A stretch of 8,425 bases of DNA from an uncultured Roseiflexaceae bacterium (GTDB lineage Bacteria > Chloroflexota > Chloroflexia > Chloroflexales > Roseiflexaceae), in contig CAIZHO010000390.1 of NCBI GenBank assembly GCA_903932805.1, positions 1 through 8,425 on the forward strand, in the 5' to 3' direction. Below, piece after piece: positions 1-6,221 of the stretch. Positions within the stretch are counted from its first letter, which is position 1; every line of letters begins with the position of its first letter. Under the pieces are notes generated by a model, which was not told where the DNA came from, ran no database searches, and saw only the letters and a program-made list of their open reading frames with translations. A program made the translations under genes and the position numbers.

Positions 1-236
1 GTACGTACGGGGTCTTCCAACGAATCGAGGTGCAAGCTGACGCCTTGGTCTGGGTACTTTTCGGACCCTAACGGTAGATTGTCGTTGTTGCGGTAGATTG
101 CCCACACAATGACGGCAATCAGTACGAGTGCGCCAATGATATAGGGCGTGGACGATGCTTTTTTGGCGGGTGCTGCTTGCATCTTGATTGGTTTGGCTTG
201 AGAAGGCTTGGTGTTGCGGTTTTTTTGATTTGTCAT
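1..236 (-). CDS. Membrane-anchored small protein, DUF3105-like, C-terminus beyond window
   Basis: The visible 78 codons encode a lysine-rich, Pro/Ala-rich N-terminus (K5, K10, K15, K18, K25, K26), one hydrophobic segment at about residues 31-48, and then the start of an outside domain containing the stretch SEKYPDQGVSLHL (58-70). The positive charges before the segment suggest the N-terminus stays in the cytoplasm and the rest faces outward. The YPDQG..HL signature following a single membrane anchor resembles the beginning of DUF3105 proteins, whose function is unknown. The diagnostic PPTSGxH region would lie past the window edge, so this is a family guess from memory. The start is ATG at 236-234. 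An AAGGA ribosome site (plus-strand 245-249), 8 nt away, lies inside the last psuG codons, and only 5 nt separate the psuG stop from this start, so the two are probably co-transcribed and translationally coupled. Confidence 0.6.
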   Translation of the reverse strand, partial: MTNQKNRNTKPSQAKPIKMQAAPAKKASSTPYIIGALVLIAVIVWAIYRNNDNLPLGSEKYPDQGVSLHLDSLEDPVR

Positions 237-241
237 CGTGA

Positions 242-1141
242 TTATCCTTGTGCGAGTGCGACTGCCAGGGCTGCGGCGATACGGGCGTTGTTTTGGAGCA
301 GGGCCATGTTGGTGCGCATACTTTCGCCGCTTGTCTCGCGCATGACCGCGCTGAGGAGGAAGGGCGTGACCGCTTGGCCGCGGATCCCGGCTGCGTCGGC
401 CTGGGCCAAGGCGCGCAGGATGTGCTGTTCGATTTCGGCGGGGTCGAGGGCATACTCGGCTGGCGGTGGCACCGCCACGATCATCCCGCCGCCGCCCAAG
501 GCGCGGTGGGCGCGCCAGGCGCGGGCGATGGTGTGCACGTCGGCTGCGACATTGACCGATAACCCGCTTTTGGCGCTGTAGAAAGCCGGAAACTCGTTGG
601 TGCCGTAGCCATAGACGGGCACACCGACGGTCTCGAGGTATTCTACCGTTGCCGGCAAATCGAGGATCGACTTGGCGCCAGCGCAGACCACGATGACCGG
701 CGTTTTGGCTAACTCGGTCAAATCGGCCGAAATGTCGAAGCTACTGCGGGCGTCACGGTGGACGCCGCCAATGCCGCCGGTGGCAAAGACCTCGATGCCC
801 TTCTGATGCGCCAACGCCATCGTCGCCGAGACGGTCGTTGCACCGTACGCGCCGTCGGCGATACACAGCGGGATGTCGCGGCGGGCCAATTTGCGCACGT
901 CGCTGGCCTGTGCAAAGCGTTCGAGCACCTCGTCGGCCAATCCAACGGTGGCCACGCCGGCGACGACCCCAATGGTGGCTGGGGTGGCACCGCCCGCTCG
1001 GATGACGGCTTCCATTTCGCGCGCGACGGTGACATTTTGGGGGTAGGGCAAGCCGTGCGCGATGACGGTGCTTTCGAGCGCAACCAATGGCTGTTTGGCG
1101 GCGATGGCTGTGGCGACGGCAACCGATGTATCGATGCGCAT
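242..1141 (-). CDS. psuG: Pseudouridine-5'-phosphate glycosidase
   Basis: This enzyme reversibly splits pseudouridine 5'-phosphate into uracil and ribose 5-phosphate in the cytoplasm, the second step of pseudouridine salvage. The 299-residue product is close to the E. coli length of about 312 and is collinear with the family throughout. It shows ALESTVIAHGLPYP (21-34) with the expected catalytic Glu at E23, VRKLARRDIPL (82-92) with phosphate-site K84, a Gly-rich ATGGIGGVHRDAR segment (120-132), DISADL (136-141), and CAGAKSILDLPATVEYLET (153-171) with K157 at the position of the ribose-binding Schiff-base lysine (K166 in E. coli, from memory). It also has TNEFPAFY (181-188) and a C-terminal TNMALLQNNA (277-286). 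The ATG at 1141 is chosen over further upstream in-frame codons because the homology begins there and AAGGA lies about 6 nt before it. The kinase psuK is not adjacent on the visible side, so pseudouridine phosphate must come from elsewhere. Confidence 0.95.
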   Translation of the reverse strand: MRIDTSVAVATAIAAKQPLVALESTVIAHGLPYPQNVTVAREMEAVIRAGGATPATIGVVAGVATVGLADEVLERFAQASDVRKLARRDIPLCIADGAYGATTVSATMALAHQKGIEVFATGGIGGVHRDARSSFDISADLTELAKTPVIVVCAGAKSILDLPATVEYLETVGVPVYGYGTNEFPAFYSAKSGLSVNVAADVHTIARAWRAHRALGGGGMIVAVPPPAEYALDPAEIEQHILRALAQADAAGIRGQAVTPFLLSAVMRETSGESMRTNMALLQNNARIAAALAVALAQG

Positions 1142-1172
1142 GGCGTTCCTTGTCGGGCAGGAGGAATGTTTC

Positions 1173-1200
1173 TCTGCATATAGTATAGACGGTATGCAGA
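1173..1200. promoter_or_regulatory. Candidate operator: perfect 8-bp inverted repeat over the psuG -10 box
   Basis: The arms TCTGCATA (1173-1180) and TATGCAGA (1193-1200) are perfect inverse complements separated by 12 bp. The spacer contains the psuG -10 hexamer. A dimeric regulator bound here would cover the -10 region and block psuG transcription. A 20-bp centre-to-centre distance puts both half-sites on about the same face of the helix. No regulator gene is visible in the window, so the ligand and protein are unknown. Confidence 0.45.
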
Positions 1201-1211
1201 AATCGCCGCAA
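1182..1211 (-). promoter_or_regulatory. Promoter of psuG
   Basis: Read on the minus strand there is a TTGCGG -35 box (plus 1206-1211), an 18-bp spacer, and a TATACT -10 box (plus 1182-1187). Transcription would begin near 1175, giving a leader of about 35 nt before the psuG ATG with its AAGGA site. The position, just downstream of the map terminator, fits an independent psuG transcription unit. The assignment is by consensus matching only. Confidence 0.55.
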
Positions 1212-1255
1212 CCCGTCAGGGCTGTACGCAGCTGACGATGCGTCATCAGATAGCG

Positions 1256-1278
1256 AAAACCGGCACACGCGGTGCCGG
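1256..1278 (-). terminator. Rho-independent terminator after map
   Basis: On the minus strand the transcript folds CCGGCAC / loop CGCGT / GTGCCGG and is followed by TTTT. The hairpin starts 27 nt past the map stop codon and lies upstream of the psuG promoter, separating the acyltransferase-map unit from psuG. The T run is short, so read-through is possible. Confidence 0.65.
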
Positions 1279-1305
1279 CAGTCGGAGTGTGTTCGCGGTG
1301 CCGGG

Positions 1306-2055
<750 letters not shown>

Positions 2056-2063
2056 GTGGTTCC

Positions 2064-3917
2064 TCAATAGGTAGGGCGAGTCGGTAGCGACTCGTCTGGG
2101 AAGTGCGTATCGCGGTAGCGCAACACAGGTACCTCGACGAAACGATAGCTCAGCGTTGCTGCTGCTCCTGAGAGGAACAGATACGCCACCAAGAGCCCCA
2201 CGAGTTCTCGCCACGTCGTCGGCGTGCCGTAGTGTTGCGTGAGATATTGCTGCATCATTAGATGATACAGGAATAATGAAAAACTCACGAGGGCGATGCC
2301 TCTCACAAGGCGATCAACGATGCTCCAGCCGAGTGTTGTGACATGCTCAAACGCTGGGATGACCAACGCGGCACCACAGACAATAAGGGTGTGTCCGAGC
2401 AGCATCGCGATACCGTACCACCGTGTCTGGTCAACCAACAGCATGAACCCCATGACGAGCATGCCGAGACCTGGTGCATACCCAACATGCGCGAGTGACC
2501 GAAACAAGTGCGGCCGTTCGATGCGAATCCAATGAATCAGAATACCCCATACCATCGAATCGAGGCGGTTGATACTCGTCATTTCGAGCCCACCGAGTGC
2601 GTCACTCGGTACGAGGAACTGCACGATGATGCGCCCAAGCAGGGTAATCGCTGCGAATCCAACGATGGTTACGACAAATGGGTTTTTGCGTGTGGTGGTG
2701 CGCAACACTGCCCAAAATGCGAGTGGAAGCAAGAGGTAGAACAATTCTTCGGTAGCGAGGCTCCACCAAAACGCAAAATCTTTCGCGATGTAGTAGGGAT
2801 GGACCGCACCCACAAACAATATGCTGCGCAGGTAGCCAAACAGGTCCGTCGGCGGTGCGATAAACCACACCACCATCGCAGATACATAGGCTGCCGGGAG
2901 CGTACGGAACCAGCGCCGTTGCCAAAAACGTGTGACCTGCGAAAAGTCGCCAAAACGCGTGTTGACACGCAAGATAATCCCACCGATAAGATACCCACTC
3001 AGTGCAAAAAAGATGTCGACACCTAACCCACCGAACGACACAAACCAGCGGTACACGTCGCGCGTGGTCGACCACTCGGTAAACAACAACGGCACGGTAT
3101 GCGCGGTCACCACAAAGAGGACAGCAACGGCACGCATGATGTCGAGCCCCAAACGTCGACCAGTTGGGACAGTATGTGAGATGCGACGATGCCGTTGTCG
3201 GATCGCACTGATAACCATCAACGCAATGCAGAGCGTGCGCCCGCCGCGGTCTAGGAGCAATGTCGGTTGTGCGTAGCCCACTGCAGATTCTTGGAGTATC
3301 TGCACGACCAAAACGGCGCACAGCCCAAGCCAGGTAGCGAACCCGAGCCAACGCCCACGGGCAAGCCACCAGGCAGCTACCACGATGAGGAGTGCGTATT
3401 CACCAAGATGCAATGCCGTGCGGAGTGGTGACCATGGCAGCTCGCGGACACGAAATGCGTCGACAATCACCCCAAGCGACCGCGAATCGCCGGGAACAAT
3501 CCGTGTTTCACTCGTGATTGATAATGCAGAGAATTGCGGTGTCTGCGGCAAGAGGATCAGTGCCTGACGATATTGTTCTGAGGGGAGGAACGTGCTCTGT
3601 GTTGAGCCGTATGTGATGGTGACGGGGAACGGCTCGCCAGGCGGTGTGTGCCAGCGCCACGATGCCGCGCGCCACGGCGCATCGCCGAATCGCGCGACAG
3701 TGATGCGCGTGTTGCCATCGAGCCATACCCCATCGGGATCTCGACCGAGCGTTCCCTCAACGAGCGTCGGATCGGTAAACGAAATGGAGACCTGCGTTGG
3801 CCGTGACATAAAAACGGCGCTGATCGCACCAATCAACAGACAGGCGCACACGAAAAAGGCAACACGCAGTAATCGCGGCGTGGCAATGGTGTATGTATGC
3901 TCGTTTGCAAGGTTCAT
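2064..3917 (-). CDS. Acyltransferase 3 family membrane O-acyltransferase with extracytoplasmic N-domain
   Basis: The protein probably transfers an acyl (often acetyl) group onto a surface or secreted glycan at the membrane; the substrate is not determined. The 617 residues fall into a first membrane segment (about 15-37), a soluble beta-rich outside domain (about 38-165), two further membrane segments (about 168-208), and an Acyltransferase 3 core (about 255-600) with many membrane helices. Core signatures seen are LDIMRAVAVLFVVTAH (258-273) with catalytic-candidate H273, GLGVDIFFALSGYLIGG (297-313), FWQRRWFRTLPAAY (331-344), WWSLATEELFY (384-394) with E390, SFSLFLYH (545-552) and RFVEVPVLR (592-600). 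The N-domain, ending in DSRSLGVIVDAFRV (144-157), is of a kind I associate from memory with Chloroflexi polytopic glycan enzymes. A typical OafA-type enzyme has an SGNH domain at the C-terminus instead, which is absent here. The start is ATG 3917 with a weak AAAGAG site. It lies downstream of the WecA-like gene and is tightly coupled to map. Confidence 0.88.
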   Translation of the reverse strand: MNLANEHTYTIATPRLLRVAFFVCACLLIGAISAVFMSRPTQVSISFTDPTLVEGTLGRDPDGVWLDGNTRITVARFGDAPWRAASWRWHTPPGEPFPVTITYGSTQSTFLPSEQYRQALILLPQTPQFSALSITSETRIVPGDSRSLGVIVDAFRVRELPWSPLRTALHLGEYALLIVVAAWWLARGRWLGFATWLGLCAVLVVQILQESAVGYAQPTLLLDRGGRTLCIALMVISAIRQRHRRISHTVPTGRRLGLDIMRAVAVLFVVTAHTVPLLFTEWSTTRDVYRWFVSFGGLGVDIFFALSGYLIGGIILRVNTRFGDFSQVTRFWQRRWFRTLPAAYVSAMVVWFIAPPTDLFGYLRSILFVGAVHPYYIAKDFAFWWSLATEELFYLLLPLAFWAVLRTTTRKNPFVVTIVGFAAITLLGRIIVQFLVPSDALGGLEMTSINRLDSMVWGILIHWIRIERPHLFRSLAHVGYAPGLGMLVMGFMLLVDQTRWYGIAMLLGHTLIVCGAALVIPAFEHVTTLGWSIVDRLVRGIALVSFSLFLYHLMMQQYLTQHYGTPTTWRELVGLLVAYLFLSGAAATLSYRFVEVPVLRYRDTHFPDESLPTRPTY

Positions 3918-4147
3918 GCTGACTCTTTGTGCCTGGACAGCGATTCGCTTGGGATTTGGTAGGCAGCGTCATATTTGCGGCCCGCGGATTGCTCCTGCGG
4001 ATATTTTACACGAGCACGGTGAAAGAAACGGCATTGGCGACAGTACCGACGACAGCGACGTTCGCTGTGCCGCTTCAAGCCAGTGGAGAGCAGGAAAAAC
4101 AGCGGTTATATCTCTGTAGCAGAAGTGTATCGGGCGTGCTTCTGGCG
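3918..4147 (-). other. 230-bp intergenic region between the WecA-like gene and the acyltransferase
   Basis: No coding sequence is supported here in any frame. On the minus strand a TAAAAT -10-like hexamer (plus 4003-4008) would give a leader of about 80 nt for the acyltransferase, but I see no convincing -35 box 16-18 bp upstream. A small perfect hairpin (7-bp stem, 3-nt loop, 4052-4068) lacks a T run and is not a normal intrinsic terminator. The two flanking genes may be one transcript or two; the sequence does not decide. Confidence 0.35.
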
Positions 4148-5149
4148 TTATCCTCCTTGATGCTGAACCTCAAAATAGACAATCCCCGCCACAAACAATC
4201 CCAGCAACCCTGCCCCGGCGACATAGGCATCAATGGTGGTCGAACTGGCGATGTAACTCGCAAAGACGCCGCCGAGGCCGGCCAACAGATAGCAGGTTAA
4301 CACCGCCTCGCGACGGGTCATGCCGCCGGCCACCAGCCGATGCGATACGTGGTCTTTGCCGGGCGTTGTCAGTGGATTGCGGCCGCGGCGCAGGCGCGAC
4401 ACAAAGACCAGCGTCGTGTCGAACAACGGCAAGGCCAGCACTGCCAGTGGGATCATCCAGGTAATCGCCGTGATGTTACTGGGGAAGCGCAGCTTGATGC
4501 CCAACACTGCCAAAATCAAACCAATAAACAACGACCCCGTGTCGCCCATAAAAATCGATGCGGGATTGAAGTTGTAGCGCAAGAAGCCCAGACAGGCCCC
4601 GATCAATCCCGCCGCCAGGGCGCTCACCAAAATCTGCCCACTCTGGGCAGCCAAGAGCAGAAAAAAGATGCCACACACCGCAGCCACCCCGCTCGAGAGG
4701 CCATCCATGTTGTCGAGCAAATTGAGCGCGTTGGTGACCCCGACAATCCACAGCATGGTCAGCGCCCAGTTGTACCACGGGGTCTCAAACAACTGGATCT
4801 GGATGCCGGCATAGATGAGAATGGCCGCAGCGCAGGCTTGACCGATGAGTTTGGGGTAGGCGTGCAAGGTCCAGCGATCGTCGACCAGCCCGCAGGCAGA
4901 TACCAGCGTAGCGGCGGCGACGATGGCAATCAGCTCGCGGATGTAGAAGCGATCGCCAAAAACCAGCAACGCGCCCACACAGCCGGCATAGATTGCCAGG
5001 CCACCGAGGAGCGGCATGGGTGCACTGTGGATTTTGCGCTGTGCCGGTGCATCGACCGTCCCGGTGCGGACTGCGAGATAGCGGGCGAGCGGCGTGGCAC
5101 CAATCGCGATCAGGAACGCGCTGAGGAGGACAAGTAAGGGGGTGGTCAT
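4148..5149 (-). CDS. wecA: WecA/TagO-type undecaprenyl-phosphate sugar-1-phosphate transferase
   Basis: This polytopic membrane enzyme moves an aminosugar-1-phosphate (usually GlcNAc-1-P from UDP-GlcNAc) onto the polyprenyl-phosphate carrier, the first committed step for a surface polysaccharide or teichoic-acid-like polymer. The 333 residues carry the family motifs in order: VDAPAQRKIHSAPMPLLGG (32-50), the Asp pair GLVDDR (87-92), NALNLLDNMDGLSSG (140-154), RYNFNPASIFMGDTGSLFIG (191-210) with catalytic D203, and the final cytoplasmic loop SRLRRGRNPL to KDHVSHRL (251-272). The HxxH-R-L loop and the absence of MraY-type signatures favour the WecA/TagO/Rfe branch over MraY. The sugar cannot be proved from sequence, so the symbol names the family rather than a tested function. 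ATG 5149 has only a weak purine stretch upstream (AAGAA). The acyltransferase downstream suggests a modified glycan product. Confidence 0.88.
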   Translation of the reverse strand: MTTPLLVLLSAFLIAIGATPLARYLAVRTGTVDAPAQRKIHSAPMPLLGGLAIYAGCVGALLVFGDRFYIRELIAIVAAATLVSACGLVDDRWTLHAYPKLIGQACAAAILIYAGIQIQLFETPWYNWALTMLWIVGVTNALNLLDNMDGLSSGVAAVCGIFFLLLAAQSGQILVSALAAGLIGACLGFLRYNFNPASIFMGDTGSLFIGLILAVLGIKLRFPSNITAITWMIPLAVLALPLFDTTLVFVSRLRRGRNPLTTPGKDHVSHRLVAGGMTRREAVLTCYLLAGLGGVFASYIASSTTIDAYVAGAGLLGLFVAGIVYFEVQHQGG

Positions 5150-5193
5150 TATTAATGATTTCTTATATACAGCCGGGCAGAAAAGGTACTACT

Positions 5194-5199
5194 ATTATA
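5194..5199 (-). promoter_or_regulatory. Candidate -10 box of the WecA-like gene in a divergent promoter region
   Basis: The 105-bp region 5150-5254 separates the WecA-like gene (minus) from the SCP2-like gene (plus) and must hold both promoters. A perfect minus-strand TATAAT lies here, about 45 bp from the ATG, but no good -35 box is placed upstream. The same bases read on the plus strand as TATTAT (5193-5198) could serve the divergent gene. A 5-bp inverted repeat, ATCGG-aacag-CCGAT (5208-5222), and an ATGCAT palindrome (5202-5207) lie just beside it. They could be a regulator site, but such short repeats also arise by chance. Confidence 0.4.
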
Positions 5200-5254
5200 G
5201 AATGCATATCGGAACAGCCGATCGCCTCTACGCTATGGTCAGGACGAATTGAAC

Positions 5255-5770
5255 ATGACAACCCGCGAATTCCTCGCACCACTTATAGCCGCATATCAGA
5301 CTGCGCTGGCAGGGTTGCCGGTGCCGCAGCAGGCCACCATCCAGTTCAGCATCGGCATTGCAACCTCTGACAGCAACGAACGCTGGCAGTTTGATGCAAA
5401 CGGTGCACAGGTGACCGTACGTGATGTACCCAGCGATAGCGTCGATTTTCTCTTCGAGACGACCAAAACCCGCTTGGAGCAGTTTGTCGAAGCCAATGGT
5501 ATAACGTTTTTGTTGCGGCCCATCGCCAACGGCAAGATGAGCGGCTTCAAGGCGTTGCGGGGGACGTTGCGCATGGTGATGAACGAGGGCGATGAGTACA
5601 AAATCGTTTTTGGCGGTGCGACGATGCCCGAGGCCGTGATGCGCATGGGGCAACAGGATGCGCTGGGATTGCTGGCCGGCACGCTCAACGCACAGGCAGC
5701 GGTCTTTTCGGGGCGGATCCGCATCGACAGCGGGATGTCGTTCTTGATGAGCCTCGAGCGCTTTCTGTAA
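5255..5770 (+). CDS. Stand-alone SCP2-like (sterol carrier protein 2) domain protein
   Basis: SCP2-domain proteins form a hydrophobic tunnel that binds lipids or acyl-CoA; some are fused to enzymes, others are carriers. This 171-residue soluble protein has no signal peptide or membrane segment. The pattern fits the fold: a strand ATIQFSIGIA (28-37), RWQFDANGAQVTVRDV (43-58) like the family's substrate-cavity strands, a helix around 68-80, and the typical end LAGTLNAQAAVFSGRIRI (140-157), which matches the G-x-L-x-x-x-x-A-F-x-x-G-x-L-x-I pattern, followed by a last helix. About 50 residues (81-130) between the halves look like an insertion relative to the minimal domain. ATG 5255 is preferred to an in-frame TTG at 5249, because AGGA (5241-5244) is 10 nt from the ATG and only 4 nt from the TTG. 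It is divergent from the WecA-like gene and monocistronic, ending at a strong terminator. The lipid ligand is unknown. Confidence 0.7.
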   Translation: MTTREFLAPLIAAYQTALAGLPVPQQATIQFSIGIATSDSNERWQFDANGAQVTVRDVPSDSVDFLFETTKTRLEQFVEANGITFLLRPIANGKMSGFKALRGTLRMVMNEGDEYKIVFGGATMPEAVMRMGQQDALGLLAGTLNAQAAVFSGRIRIDSGMSFLMSLERFL

Positions 5771-5791
5771 ACGCATCGGCGCACGACACAG

Positions 5792-5825
5792 AGCAGGGTC
5801 CGACACGAGTCGGCCCTGCTTTTTT
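5792..5825 (+). terminator. Strong rho-independent terminator after the SCP2-like gene
   Basis: A 12-bp stem is interrupted by one bulged T (5799): AGCAGGG (5792-5798) and CCGAC (5800-5804) pair with GTCGG (5809-5813) and CCCTGCT (5814-5820), with an ACGA loop. Six T follow at 5820-5825. It starts 21 nt after the stop codon. On the minus strand there is no T run, so it works in one direction only. Confidence 0.9.
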
Positions 5826-5852
5826 CATCCAAAAAATCGCTCTTTCTGCCGT

Positions 5853-6000
5853 GCGAATAGCGGTCACCACATTCATCAAAAACGTCACGACGACGGGAGC
5901 ACCTTCGCTGAGCTCGCCGGTGATGGCTTCGGGGCCGATGCGTGCGCTGCGGGTACGGAATCGTTTTTCTAATGAAAGAAACATCCATCGTAAGGAAATG
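5853..6000 (-). pseudogene. Decayed duplicate of the 3' end of the right-edge gene
   Basis: The minus-strand translation of 5853-5950 reads RSARIGPEAITGELSEGAP followed by VVVTFLMNVVTAIR. It matches the C-terminus of the protein encoded at 8218-8425 (RSARLGPEAITGELSAGAP, then LVVTFLMNVVTSIR). Over the 90 bases 5861-5950 against 8238-8327 I count 11 mismatches and no gap, about 88% identity. At about 5951-5954 this copy lacks one base relative to 8328-8332, which breaks the frame. Beyond the break a second frame continues with weaker likeness (TMDVSFIRKTIPYP against TIMVDVTVQLKTETVP) to near 6000. The matching end stops abruptly at about 5853, three codons before the partner's stop, so the remnant has no native stop and would run into the terminator and the SCP2-like gene in antisense. 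The outer boundary beyond 5970 is uncertain. Confidence 0.75.
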
Positions 6001-6113
6001 CCGCAACGCGGCTACACACGCTCCGTAATATGTGACGCCGGCAGTGCGCATCGTGTACTGTGAATGAGCAACAGAGAAAAATTTTCAACAATTTTACAAA
6101 CATGAGGCAACAG
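6001..6113. other. Non-coding stretch upstream of the LRR gene promoter
   Basis: This stretch becomes AT-rich from about 6070 (A and T runs at 6076-6098) and carries no supported gene. The AT-rich block directly upstream of the -35 box could act as an UP-like element for the LRR gene promoter. Its left part may hold further unrecognisable remains of the duplicated gene. Confidence 0.35.
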
Positions 6114-6142
6114 TTGAGTCTGACGGTTTGGAATGCTAAAAT
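6114..6142 (+). promoter_or_regulatory. Extended -10 promoter of the secreted LRR gene
   Basis: A TTGAGT -35 box (6114-6119), a 17-bp spacer, and a TAAAAT -10 box (6137-6142) preceded by TGC (extended -10 form) make a good housekeeping-sigma promoter. Transcription would begin near 6149, leaving a leader of about 73 nt. The gene's ribosome site AAGGA (6212-6216) is 5 nt from the ATG at 6222. No operator-like repeat is obvious in the leader. Confidence 0.65.
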
Positions 6143-6221
6143 GATTAAACACCCACAAACACTGTTTATACCTCTTCTCATTGGCGTGGTCGTTGAATAG
6201 TTGTTTTGAGCAAGGAAAAAT

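Noticed and set aside
2056..2214. Upstream extension of the map frame
   Set aside because: It overlaps the acyltransferase coding region, and map homology starts at 2055 behind a good ribosome site.
2508..3026. 172-codon plus-strand frame opposite the acyltransferase
   Set aside because: No ribosome site or recognised motif; the opposite strand encodes conserved AT3 motifs over the same bases.
4052..4068. 7-bp hairpin in the gap before the acyltransferase gene as a terminator
   Set aside because: It has no T run on either strand and a very short stem; an attenuator role cannot be supported.
4340..5137. 265-codon plus-strand frame opposite the WecA-like gene
   Set aside because: The product is Gln/Arg-rich with no family features, while the opposite strand encodes every WecA/TagO motif.
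5296..6051. 251-codon minus-strand frame spanning the SCP2-like gene and the duplicate remnant
   Set aside because: It crosses a terminator and is antisense to the SCP2-like gene; only its upstream end weakly recalls the degraded gene copy, already noted as a pseudogene.
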